Source of the DNA: Strongylocentrotus droebachiensis
Lineage: Eukaryota; Echinodermata; Echinoidea; Camarodonta; Strongylocentrotidae
NCBI GenBank assembly: GCA_035222895.1
Contig: JAVYIG010007877.1
Coordinates: 32,064 to 96,063, forward strand
Length of the DNA: 64,000 bases
Reading direction: 5' to 3'
In this document: positions 10,279 to 20,113 of the stretch, one piece after another
How the letters are laid out: each line of letters begins with the position of its first letter
Position numbering within the stretch: position 1 is the stretch's first letter
Program-made: the position numbers and the translations under genes
The notes under the pieces: generated by a model
The model's database searches: none
Told to the model about the DNA's origin: nothing
What the model saw: only the letters and a program-made list of their open reading frames with translations

Positions 10279-11777
10279 ACTAGAAATTTAATTCGTCACG
10301 AGGACGAATAAGGTGGTCTGTCTTCATGTCTGATGGTAGATAATACTATTTACTATATTGAGAAAGGTAGAAGTTATATAGAAATGTAAACAATGATGAT
10401 GATGATGATGATCTTGATAGTAATGGTGATGACGATGATGACGATGATAATGATAATGTTAATGATATTGATGATCATGAGCATGATCCTGACATCTTAT
10501 CGAAAAAATGAGGGGTGAATTAGATAACAAATAGTCTCAGCTACAACATACTAAAATTTGGAAGGAAACTGTTGAATAACAACCGAGATACTGGTCAAAA
10601 CACATTGTCATGCAGATTCATATTTTGAAAAAAGTGACCTATAGACATAACACGCAAATATGACAAATTATGCATTGTCGCCATTAATCGAATATTTCAC
10701 TATAATGAAGTCATCTAAATGAAAAATAAATGGCATAATTTTGATAGAGAATTATCTCAGCTACAACATATCAAAATCTGGAAGAAAATCGATCACCGAT
10801 AAGTGAGATAATCTCAAATAAACAAAGACAAAAATGACGTCATCAACAAAATACATTTGTTTGAGTTTAGATGCCAATATGATGACTTTGTTTCACTTTG
10901 AACGAGTCAGGGTGGTATGAAATCATATCTCCAACTCATGTTTTCTCCAACCATGATATAAAAATTGGGGGTCGACGGACTATCTGAAGAGCTATTTCGA
11001 TTTTTAAAATGGCATGTTTTTGCCCATATATGCTATGTATTACAATAGCTCGCACGCACGGACATTATCTTAAACGGACGCTCATTCCGTTATTAATGGG
11101 CAGAAACGGGTGAACAATGTATCAAAATGATTGGCAAAATGATTCAAATATGATGACGGAGAAAATTTCGCGATTTTATGTTGCTAAATGCCAGGACACG
11201 CGAAAACGCGCGCCCATGCGCGTGTGCGCGTTTTTTTGCAAAATGCTTAAAATGGCCTGAAACGTATGCAAAATTAATTTGAGACGATTTGAAGCATTTT
11301 TATTTTTTGCGTGCGCGCTAACGCGCGGACGTACGCATGCGCGCGCATTTTCCGACCTGAAACTGGCCGGACGGATATTGACCCTAATCATGATAAATAT
11401 AAATGAGAAATGCCTTTCCGTTATGAAGATATGATCATGAGTAAAAAGTACCCCAAAAAACACAAAATGGCGCCTGGATGACGTCATGAAGACTTGATGA
11501 CCTTGAAAATGTCCATGTCACGTCTGATGACAATGACCTATGACTGTGCCAAAATTGAACGAAATTGACATAATTGATCTTGAGTTATCGTCGGAACAAA
11601 AAAGTGGGAACAATAAATAAAAATAAAGAATAATAAATAAATAAATAAATAAATAAATAATAAAGAAGAAAGAAAATTCTGACGAAAACAATAGGTGATC
11701 TGTCGTTGACAGACCACCTAATAAATAAAGAAAATTCTGACGAAATCAATAGGTGGTCTGTTGATAACAGACCACCT
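10279..11777 (+). mobile_element. terminal-word element, copy 1
   Basis: The 5' end reads ACTAGAAATTTAATTCGTCA and continues into a 7-bp hairpin (ATTCGTC, loop, GACGAAT), followed directly by the word AGGTGGTCTGTC (10311-10322). The 3' end (11751-11777) is a hairpin with arms AGGTGGTCTGTT and AACAGACCACCT, preceded by TTCTGACGAAATCAAT. A second, nearly identical 3' end lies just inside it (11693-11719, arms AGGTGATCTGTC and GACAGACCACCT). The interior is non-coding: GAT repeats, two copies of TCTCAGCTACAACATA, ATGACGTCAT boxes and CGCG-rich patches. Copy 2 follows with one base between. The family is not recognised; a Helitron2-like, rolling-circle way of spreading is one possibility. Confidence 0.75.
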
Positions 11778-11778
11778 A

Positions 11779-13051
11779 ACTAGAAATTTAATTCGTCACG
11801 AAGACGAATAAGGTGGTCTGTCTAAGTCTTATGATAGAATTGAGAATGGGAGAAGTTATATAGACATGTAAACAATGATGATCATGATGACCATGATGAT
11901 GATCATGATAGTAAAGGTGATGATGATGATGATGATAATGATAATGTTATATGATGATAAAAACGATAATGTTAATGATGATGATGAGCATGAGCATGAT
12001 CCTGACATCTCCCATAGACATAACAGGCAAATATGACAAAATTGTATTGTCGCCTTTAATCGAAAATTTAACTATGATGACGTCATCCAAATGAAAATTA
12101 AATGACATATTTTTGATAGAGAACTATCTCAGCTACAACATATCAAAATCTGGGAGAAAATGGAAGACCGATAAGTGAGATAATCTCAATTAAACAAAGA
12201 CAAAAATGACGTCATCGACAAAATACATTTGTTTGAGTTTAGATGCCAATATGATGACTTTGTTTCACTTTGTACGAGTCAGAGTGGTAATAAATCATAT
12301 CTCCAACTCAAGCTTTCTCCAACCATGATATAAAAATTGGGTGTCGATGGGCTATCTGAAGAGCTATTTCGATTTTTAAAATGGCATGTTTTTGATCAAA
12401 TTTGCATTATATCGCCCATAGCAGTACGCGCGGATTTTGAACTTTGACGCACGCTCACGACCTTATGAAATATGAAGAGTGACTGAAATTAATGTAAATT
12501 GTCAATTACGTTAAGAGAAATCCAAATCATGTAAACATTTTGAATTTGCCGTTCTCCGCGCGCTGTGAGCGCGCACACCGCGCGCGGGGACACAAACGGA
12601 CGGAAAATTTTGAAATGCTTAAAATGACCTGATTCGTACTCTCGTTTAATAGTTAAGTGATTTTGAGCAATTTTAAATTTTGACGCGCACATACGCGCGC
12701 GTCATGACCTTTATGTGACCTTTGATGACATGACCTGTTGACCCTTGACCTGAAGTATATGTGATATGAATATGAATGAACTTTGAGTACGCATCATGAA
12801 GATATGATGGATAATGTGATTTCACAAAATGGCGCCTGGATGACGTCACGATAATCTGATGACCTTGAAAATGTTCCTGTCACGTCTCATGATGATTACC
12901 TATGACTGTGTCAAAATTGAGAAAAATTGGGTGGATGGATATTGAGAAATCGGTTGCACAAAAAAGTGGAGAAATAAATAAAAATAAATAATAAATAAAG
13001 AAAGAAAATTCTGACGAAATCAATAGGTGGTCTGTTGATAACAGACCACCT
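11779..13051 (+). mobile_element. terminal-word element, copy 2
   Basis: Starts with the same ACTAGAAATTTAATTCGTCA as copy 1, then the hairpin ATTCGTC/GACGAAT and the word AGGTGGTCTGTC. It ends at 13025-13051 with arms AGGTGGTCTGTT and AACAGACCACCT. It is head-to-tail with copy 1 with no host DNA between them. Conserved internal landmarks are TCTCAGCTACAACATATC near 12127 and AAAATGGCGCCTGGATGACG near 12829. No protein is encoded. The pair sits inside the (ATT)n tail of the neighbouring L2-like LINE. Confidence 0.75.
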
Positions 13052-15163
13052 AATAATTAACAACATTTGTATAGCGCTTATCACAAAATATGTCTCTAAG
13101 CGCTTAAGAAAAATAGAACGAGAAGGAATTACAGCCAAATATTAAGTTATACATAATAGATAGTGGACAATCGAGGGGGCTGCATATGCAAATGAAAAAG
13201 GCTATTTAACAAAAAAGTAGGTTTTTAACATGGATTTGAATTTGTCTGTTGAATCTGCTTGTTTTATACATTGAGGTAAATTGTTCCAGAGTTGAGGGGA
13301 TGCTGCATGAAAAGTTCGGGAACCATAAGACTGGGTATTGGTGGCAGGAACTATTAAGAGTGATTTCTTGTTTGAGCGCAGGTTGCGGGAGGGTAAGTAT
13401 TCTGATATCAGCCTTTGAAGGTAGACTGGAGCTGTTTTTGTCAAACATTGGAAAGTCAGCAAGAGGATCTTAAAATCAATTCGTTCCCGGACTCTTAGCA
13501 TATGAAGCTCCCTCAACAGTGGAGTGATGGACTCACGTGAACGACGCTTTGCAATAAGTCTAGCAGCTGAATTTTGTACTCTCTGCAATTTGTTAATTTG
13601 TGCATCAGGAAGACCATACAGAAGACTGTTGCAAAAGTCAATACGAGACATGACCAGTGACTGAACAAGTCTCTGGGTGGTCTTTTTAGTAAGAAACTGA
13701 CGGATGCTACCGATTTTATGCAACGCAAATGAGGCAGATCTGCATACATTGTTCACATGAGTCTTCAGAGATAGATTATTATCAAATGTGACCCCGAGGT
13801 TTCTAGCACCTGTAGAACATTCTATGTCAGTACCATCAAGACATACATCATCAATCGGACTACAAGTCCTATGTCTGCTAACAAAGTGTATACACTCCGT
13901 CTTATTTTCATTTAATTTCAATCCATTCTGTATGGACCAATTCTTAATGTCTGTAAAACATGCACTGAGTCTTTGTAGAGCAACAGCATGGTTATCCTTC
14001 TTTAGCACGAGGTAAATTTGAGTGTCGTCTGCATAAGTCATACACGATAGGCCATGGTGTTTGATGACATCCTCTAATGGAGACGAGAAAAGTGTAAATG
14101 CTAACGGACCGATAACAGATCCTTGGGGTACTCCGAAGTTCGAAGAGCTGACATGTGACTCACAGTCGCTAACAAAAACAGACTGAGTTCTGTTAGTGAG
14201 GTAGGATCGAAACCATTCCAAGGCTGTGTCTTTGAGTCCAAATCTATCATGCAAACGGCTTAGAAGGGCATCATGACTCACGGTGTCAAAGGCTGCAGAA
14301 TAGTCCAACAGCAACAGAATCGCTTCATCGCCTTTATCCAGGGAAAGTAGAATGTCATTTGAAACTTTTAGCAGGGCAGTTTCACAACTATGATGTGGCC
14401 GGTATCCAGATTGCATCTCAGAATATAGGTTATGCTCGGACAAATACTCCTGGATTTGTTTTAACACGGCTCTCTCTACAGTCTTTCCCAAGAACTGAAG
14501 ATTAGATACAGGCCTGTAGCTCTTCAGATCATCAGGACTCAGCTTCGTGGACTTCAAGAGTGGAGTCACATGAGCATGTTTGAGAGAATCAGGGAAATGA
14601 CCATTGGTGATTGAAGCATTCACAATAGATGTTATAACCGGGGTTAATTCATTAATGCATTTCTTCAGCAGCCAAGTAGGGATTGGGTCGAGTCGGGTGG
14701 AAGTTGAACGAGACTTTAGGATCAGTCCACAAACTTGGCCCTGTGATATTGGAGAAAAGGCATCAAAACATTGCAGAGTGCTTCGAAAACTGATATGGGC
14801 TAGATTACTTGAAGGTAGACTCTCGAGAGACCTGACAAGGACATCAATCTTGGTGCTGAAGAAATTACAGAAACGATCGGCAAGAGATAGACGAGGGTCA
14901 TCATCTGACGGGAGGACCATCCTTGTGGAGGTAGAAGACAAACGATCAACTCTTTGAAAGAGTTGATGGGTATCACATTCATCAAGTTGTTCAGAGTAAT
15001 ACTCCCTTTTAGCCATGGCAAGTCGGTTGCTGTAGAGACGACATTCATCCTTCAGGATTTGGCGGTCAATTTCGGCTCTGGAGAGACGATATTTCCTCTC
15101 AAGTTGTCTTACCCTCTGCTTACTCTTACGGAGATCATCGGTAAACCATCTGTTGCTGTTCAA
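13052..15163 (-). mobile_element. L2-like LINE, 5' truncated
   Basis: This minus-strand copy keeps the reverse transcriptase and the 3' end and lacks the endonuclease. The 3' UTR (13052-13201) carries the TAGCGCTTA / AAGCGCTTA stem-loop motif common at L2-type tails. The tail reads TTAATTATT and resumes as (ATT)n beyond the two terminal-word elements at 10262-10278, so those elements landed in the tail. Confidence 0.75.
13202..15163 (-). CDS. L2-like reverse transcriptase, uninterrupted C-terminal two-thirds
   Basis: The 653-codon frame begins in the linker after the missing endonuclease (SNRWFTDDLRKSKQRVRQLE) and runs through a complete RT: SYRPVSNLQFLGKTVE, LLLDYSAAFDTVSHDALL, FGVPQGSVIGPLAF, and the catalytic YADDTQIYL. 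The C-terminal block is RVQNSAARLIAKR and ends in LWNNLPQCIK. The motif order and the GVPQGS / YADDTQ pair match the L2 clade of the Jockey group. No stop or frameshift is present, so the insertion is fairly young, but without an endonuclease or promoter it cannot move on its own. The listed start is only the first methionine of the truncated frame. Confidence 0.8.
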   Translation of the reverse strand: MNSNRWFTDDLRKSKQRVRQLERKYRLSRAEIDRQILKDECRLYSNRLAMAKREYYSEQLDECDTHQLFQRVDRLSSTSTRMVLPSDDDPRLSLADRFCNFFSTKIDVLVRSLESLPSSNLAHISFRSTLQCFDAFSPISQGQVCGLILKSRSTSTRLDPIPTWLLKKCINELTPVITSIVNASITNGHFPDSLKHAHVTPLLKSTKLSPDDLKSYRPVSNLQFLGKTVERAVLKQIQEYLSEHNLYSEMQSGYRPHHSCETALLKVSNDILLSLDKGDEAILLLLDYSAAFDTVSHDALLSRLHDRFGLKDTALEWFRSYLTNRTQSVFVSDCESHVSSSNFGVPQGSVIGPLAFTLFSSPLEDVIKHHGLSCMTYADDTQIYLVLKKDNHAVALQRLSACFTDIKNWSIQNGLKLNENKTECIHFVSRHRTCSPIDDVCLDGTDIECSTGARNLGVTFDNNLSLKTHVNNVCRSASFALHKIGSIRQFLTKKTTQRLVQSLVMSRIDFCNSLLYGLPDAQINKLQRVQNSAARLIAKRRSRESITPLLRELHMLRVRERIDFKILLLTFQCLTKTAPVYLQRLISEYLPSRNLRSNKKSLLIVPATNTQSYGSRTFHAASPQLWNNLPQCIKQADSTDKFKSMLKTYFFVK

Positions 15164-15656
15164 TGTTCTTGCATGCAGAATTGTTTACCAATTATATACA
15201 CCAGGATATACACCTGTATGTCTTAAAACATTGCTGACACGTAATTAATGAGCTGGAAATGAAACTGTCGTTGATTGGAATAGTCCTATTACATGAAAAT
15301 ACAATATTCAACATTTTGAGGCCGAATTAACTTCATGAATAAATATTGATTGATTTTCGTTATGATTACAGGAAACAACATTACAATCCAACACACCGTC
15401 AAGAAATTAATGTTTGTTTTTTTTCATTTGTGAATGAGTAACAACAATATGAGCAAGAAACCATCTTGCTTTATCTAGAAAATAAAAAAAATGTTATATA
15501 CAGTATATAATTTTACACAAAGCAGCTTCCAGCAATCCACGCAAAAGGTTGCAATTATAAGCATTTTCTTTATTGATTAGTTACTCAACAATATACACAA
15601 GGGATATTGGCAGAATGATAATAATGAATAACATAATGAAAGAAAGCCGTTAGTAA
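15164..15656. other. gap between two divergent LINE fragments
   Basis: AT-rich non-coding DNA with nothing recognised. The minus-strand L2-like copy ends on the left, and the plus-strand LINE begins just after a stop codon at 15654. Confidence 0.4.
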
Positions 15657-15662
15657 CATTAT

Positions 15663-17228
15663 TTGTTGATTACTGGGTATAAACCAAAGCCCAAGACTCT
15701 TGGATTTGACATAACACAGGACTTTGTCGATGAACTGAATGACTTCTATTGTAGATATGATAAAAAGTTTACAGTTGAAAATGACGTAATTGCACTCAGA
15801 CTAAGACAAATGTTAAGTGAATCTGAAAATGTAATTTGTATCTCTGAACATGATGTAAGGCGATGTTTTGGGGCACTTAAAACTAATAAAGCCCCAGGGC
15901 CTGACGGTATCTGTAACAAAGTACTCAAGCTTTGTAGGGATCAGTTAGCCGGGGTATTTAATGAACTTTTCAACCATTCACTGGAAAAGGGACATATCCC
16001 GACTCTTTGGAAAACATCCCTGATAAAACCAATTCCTAAAGGGAAGAAAGTGAAGGAACTTAATGACCTTCGACCCATTTCACTCACTTGTAGTGTTATG
16101 AAATGTTTCGAAAAGATCATGATGAAGTACCTTCTTGAATACACTTCCCCCTACATTGACCCCATGCAGTTTGCATACAGATGTAAGAGAGGAGTTGACG
16201 ATGCAGTACTAACATACCTACATAAGGTATATGCCCATTTAGACAAGGCTAAGACCTATGTAAGATCCACTTTCGTGGATTTTTCTAGTGCTTTCAACAC
16301 TATTATCCCCCACCTTCTGATAAACAAACTCATTGATATGGAAGTCCCTCCCCAGTTAAGTCTGTGGATACAGAGTTTTTTAAGTGACAGACCACAGAGA
16401 GTGGTCTTAGGTAACGCCTTATCCTGTCCAAGAATTGTAAATACAGGGGCGCCCCAGGGCTGTGTCATCTCCCCCGCGCTCTTCTCCCTCTACACAAGTG
16501 ACTGTCTATGTAATGTAGGAGAGTGCAGTATCATCAAATATGCGGATGATACTGTAATCACAGGTTATCTTTCTGAAGATGTAGACCCATACGTTAAGGT
16601 TATAGATGAGTTTGTTAAATGGTGCAATGACCACTTCCTAATACTAAACGTAACTAAAACAAAAGAGATCATAATTGATTTTCGCCGAAACCCCTTCGAT
16701 CATACCCCGATTTTGATAAATGATACTCCTGTAGAACAAGTTACAGAGTACAGGTATTTAGGTACTACTATCTCAAAGTCACTTGATTGGACTAAGAACA
16801 TTGTAGACATCCAAAAGAAAGCCAACCAGAGACTATACTTTATTAGGGTAATGAAAAACTTAAGAGTAGATAGTAAGTTGATAGAACTGTTCTTTAAGTC
16901 CCTAATTCAGAGTGTCCTAACCTTCAACCTAATTTGCTATTATGCAAACGCTAAAATTGCTGCCAAGAAACTACTCGAACGTCCCAGAAAGGCAGCAAAA
17001 CGTATCACAGGAGCCGATCTAACATCCATAGAAGATCTGTATCAGAAAAATGCCCTTTCTAAAGTAAAACAAATAATGCATGACCCCTCGCACCCACTGA
17101 ATGAGCACTTCAATTATAACAGATCTGGAATACGCCTGTGCACACCACGAACCCAACGTGCACGTTTCCGAAGATCCTTTATCCCCGACTCCATTCATCT
17201 TTTCAATTCCAAAGCAAAACGTGTTTGA
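15663..17228 (+). CDS. Rex1/Babar-like reverse transcriptase, 5' truncated
   Basis: About 520 codons with no internal stop. Recognisable blocks in order: KTNKAPGPDGICNKVLKLC, LNDLRPISLTCSVMKCFEK, FVDFSSAFNTIIPHLLINKL, NTGAPQGCVISPALFSLYT, the catalytic KYADDTVITGY, and the thumb-side WCNDHFLILNVTKTKEIIID and DFRR. The GAPQGC and KTKE..DFR signatures separate it from the L2-like copy on the left. The endonuclease and everything upstream of the fingers are missing: a stop at 15654 precedes the frame, and the first codon at 15663 is TTG, so the start is not a real one. It is a dead insertion with an intact catalytic core. Confidence 0.75.
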   Translation: MLITGYKPKPKTLGFDITQDFVDELNDFYCRYDKKFTVENDVIALRLRQMLSESENVICISEHDVRRCFGALKTNKAPGPDGICNKVLKLCRDQLAGVFNELFNHSLEKGHIPTLWKTSLIKPIPKGKKVKELNDLRPISLTCSVMKCFEKIMMKYLLEYTSPYIDPMQFAYRCKRGVDDAVLTYLHKVYAHLDKAKTYVRSTFVDFSSAFNTIIPHLLINKLIDMEVPPQLSLWIQSFLSDRPQRVVLGNALSCPRIVNTGAPQGCVISPALFSLYTSDCLCNVGECSIIKYADDTVITGYLSEDVDPYVKVIDEFVKWCNDHFLILNVTKTKEIIIDFRRNPFDHTPILINDTPVEQVTEYRYLGTTISKSLDWTKNIVDIQKKANQRLYFIRVMKNLRVDSKLIELFFKSLIQSVLTFNLICYYANAKIAAKKLLERPRKAAKRITGADLTSIEDLYQKNALSKVKQIMHDPSHPLNEHFNYNRSGIRLCTPRTQRARFRRSFIPDSIHLFNSKAKRV

Positions 17229-17394
17229 TTACTATGAACCTACCATGTAATGTATCAATATAAATGTATATGCCATGAATACTGCATCCAACTATTTACT
17301 AACGTTTGAGCCAGTAACTACAACTTATGTGTCATCAATAAACTTAACAATAATAACGATGCCGGTATTAATTATACTATTGAAAATGGTAATC

Positions 17395-17395
<1 letters not shown>

Positions 17396-17448
<53 letters not shown>

Positions 17449-17449
17449 T
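17396..17449. repeat. (AAT)n microsatellite
   Basis: Uninterrupted AAT repeats; the polyasparagine in the plus-strand ORF here is an artefact of them. Confidence 0.95.
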
Positions 17450-18180
17450 CATGTATTTATTATCATTTTAAGATTTAATATGGAATAATCAATGAATATT
17501 AAATAATTTAGCTTCATATTTTGTAAAATGGAATCTGATATTATCTCTTCAACCACCATACTGCCATATATACAGTGGCTTACTCACATATTATCTCATT
17601 CTTTATGTATGCTTATCATAATGTTCATGTTTATCACTGTCTTGTAATATTTCATGTATATATTTGTATTGTAATACTCTGTAACCAGTGGAAAACAAAT
17701 TTCCTGTAAAGGACAATAAATTCTTATACTTATATACTTATTAGTTTAAACATTAAACATCTTACATACGATATAGATTTAATCTTAAAACTAAGATCAC
17801 GCTTAAACAAAACCTAACCGGGATTTTCCTTTTTTGTATTGGTCAAACACAATGTCTAAAAGGGTTCTCATTCATTTATTTTGTTACCATGTGATTGTAG
17901 AATTGTAAACAAAAATTTACATCACTCTGTGGCAGGGTTGTATGTCGTCAGTTTTGTAAACAGATTTTAACGTTGGACATATTCGAATCAATACTCACAT
18001 TACAAAATGTAATCGTTTTAATTCATTCTGTAAATCGTAGTTCAGTATCATGAGATAAACTGATACGGGTGTCCTTCACTCAAAAATACGTCGAGATTAT
18101 AGCATCAGTATCCACCTACTTCTGAAACACAGCCCTCGCCACTAGAAACGGGAACGTACTTTCCGACCATGTACCATAGA

Positions 18181-18350
18181 CAGGGGCGGATCCAGCCGGC
18201 GGCAAGGGAGGGGCCCGATTAGGGGGCCCAATTCGTAAGAAAATGTTAAGCGAATATTAAAGCGAGAAAGGGGGATAAGGAGCACGGGGAGGTTCAATTT
18301 ACCTTTTTTGGGGGCCAGAGGAGGGGCGGCTCCCCCTGGATCCGCCACTG
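18181..18350. mobile_element. hAT-type MITE, 170 bp
   Basis: The ends are CAGGGGCGGATCCAGC and its partner CTGGATCCGCCACTG. The 8-bp flanks are ACCATAGA and ACCGTTGA (6 of 8 match), as expected for an old hAT insertion. Unit B at about 24500-24540 shows the uninterrupted site (ACCGGAGA), so this element entered unit A after the duplication or was absent from the copied molecule. Confidence 0.8.
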
Positions 18351-19126
18351 ACCGTTGAACAGACTGATGGAGTGGGTCATTTTGCTATTGCATTTAGCTG
18401 TTGCCATAACATATCAATGGGTTCTTACAACTCTAACAAAAATGAGTAAATATTACGTCCAAGATTGAATTAACAAGTGGGCTCCTACCAAAAATTATAT
18501 AACCGAAATAAATGAAAATGGTGAAATGAAAAGAATAAACGAACTGTGCGTGATTGAATGAGATGATCGAGGTAATAATGCTATTTCTAAAGCGCTTATA
18601 GGGACGGCATGTCGTATTAAGCGCCATGATAATTTGTTCATCACATTATCTCTGCCAAAATATTCTCCTCGAAGTCAATTTCCAAGACTTAATGAACTTA
18701 AACTCTGGACCAGTCACTACTTAGCTTTCACCATGATCCCTAAAACTAACCATAAACCAGAATGAAACCCGGATACATTTTCGCCGAAGCAGGTGATGGT
18801 TTATCGTCGTGTCGCGAACTACCACGAGCGAAATTTCTCTCCTTTCCTTTTTTTTGAAACAAATTGTGATGCCCTTTTCGAGTTTAAGATGAACATCAAT
18901 ATCAATACGCAAATGAGGGTCAAACTTAAGAAACATAAAAAAGTAGCATTAGTGACGAAATCGTTTCGTCCCGGTAACTAAAGTTCTTACTTTGGATATT
19001 GTACACAAGATGTAAAGGCAGACATATTGAGAAAAAAAAATGAAATAAGAAATAGAGTATCATCTTGATTATTGATATAACCCAGACGAAATTATGGTGA
19101 AGATAATTTTCAATGAGTGCGCAGGT

Positions 19127-20113
19127 TTAGTTTATGCTCGTACACGGTATTAAGCGCAAAAACGATATGACCTCCTCCATCAGAGCATCTCTGTATGCTT
19201 TCTTGGTCACTAAACCTATCATATTTCCGAAAGTCAGACAAAGGAGCAACCACCACACAAACATTGTTACTGCATAAGAGATTATTTTTGATTGAGCACT
19301 TACTATCATCCAAATTGCTACGGGACTCCACGTTAAAACAAACCACCCGACCGTTATAACAGTTACACACAGCGCCCTCTTTATTGACCTGATCTTTACA
19401 AAGATGCCTTGCCCTTGATGGAGATGTAGCGCTCCAGCTAATTCCTGAGCACGAATCTTCTGAGCATGGTTGTAGGTGACGATCAAAAGCCTGATATACA
19501 CTGAGATAAAAACGACACTTGGTGTTATCATAACAACTATTAAAAGAATAAGACCTGTCCACGTGTTGCTACTCTTCTTTTGTGCGACGTAACAGATTCC
19601 TGTAGACATCTCTAAGACTTCCATCCATCTGCTACTGATGAGAAGCATGCCTATAGAAATTGGAATGGTTGCAAACACACATAACCACATTTTTACATCT
19701 GTCATTGCAGCAGTATACCTGTATGGCATAATGATGGATAAGAGACGATTCCCATTTTGCAAGACGTATAGCGCATTATTGTAGATTGCGATAAGTACCA
19801 GAAACCAAGCACTCCCGATGCAGTATATGTTTCTCAGGTTCCAGGACTGATTGACGACCAGAGGGACCGTAAGTCCGAAGCTCACTGCCAGTAAGATGTC
19901 ACAGACAGCGTGAACTGTAAAGATAATTCTGCTGGATTTCGGCACATCCTGGAGGGACCGAATGGTTCTGAAATGTGCAATGTTAAGACATATCGACACT
20001 ACGGAGGTGAGACTAATTACGGAGGCGTAGATTATTCTAGAATACGCAGGGACGGTGGTATTAATCAACGAAGTAGGTAATGTATCGCTCCAGTATGAAA
20101 CGTTACTCTTCAT
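19127..20113 (-). CDS. GPCR family member 1 (divergent rhodopsin class), single exon
   Basis: A 328-residue seven-helix receptor. The N-terminus is short with N-glycosylation sites NVS (4) and NTT (18). TM1 keeps N1.50 (Asn44), and TM2 keeps the conserved Asp (VHAVCD, Asp72). The Cys pair is Cys98 before TM3 and Cys174 in loop 2 (GICYVAQ). At the DRY position it has NRL (122-124) followed by LSIIMPYRYTA, so the acidic residue is lost. The third cytoplasmic loop carries the family signature AQKIRAQELAGALHLHQGQG and then FVKIRSIKRAL. TM6 has VGWFVLTWSP, and TM7 ends LTFGNMIGL in place of NPxxY. It is about 84% identical (52 differences counted by eye) to the copy at 32984-33970. A sea-urchin-style lineage-specific receptor expansion is likely; the ligand is unknown. 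Confidence 0.87.
   Translation of the reverse strand: MKSNVSYWSDTLPTSLINTTVPAYSRIIYASVISLTSVVSICLNIAHFRTIRSLQDVPKSSRIIFTVHAVCDILLAVSFGLTVPLVVNQSWNLRNIYCIGSAWFLVLIAIYNNALYVLQNGNRLLSIIMPYRYTAAMTDVKMWLCVFATIPISIGMLLISSRWMEVLEMSTGICYVAQKKSSNTWTGLILLIVVMITPSVVFISVYIRLLIVTYNHAQKIRAQELAGALHLHQGQGIFVKIRSIKRALCVTVITVGWFVLTWSPVAIWMIVSAQSKIISYAVTMFVWWLLLCLTFGNMIGLVTKKAYRDALMEEVISFLRLIPCTSIN

Larger units (their letters stand above)
15657..17745 (+). mobile_element. Rex1/Babar-like LINE, 5' truncated
   Basis: This plus-strand copy starts inside the RT region and ends near 17745 in a 3' UTR with AAATTTCCTGTAAAGGACAA followed by repeats of TTCTTATACTTATATACTTA type. Comparable tails are known from Rex1-like fish LINEs. 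An (AAT)n microsatellite at 17396-17449 splits ORF and tail. The clade is inferred from recalled motifs. Confidence 0.65.
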
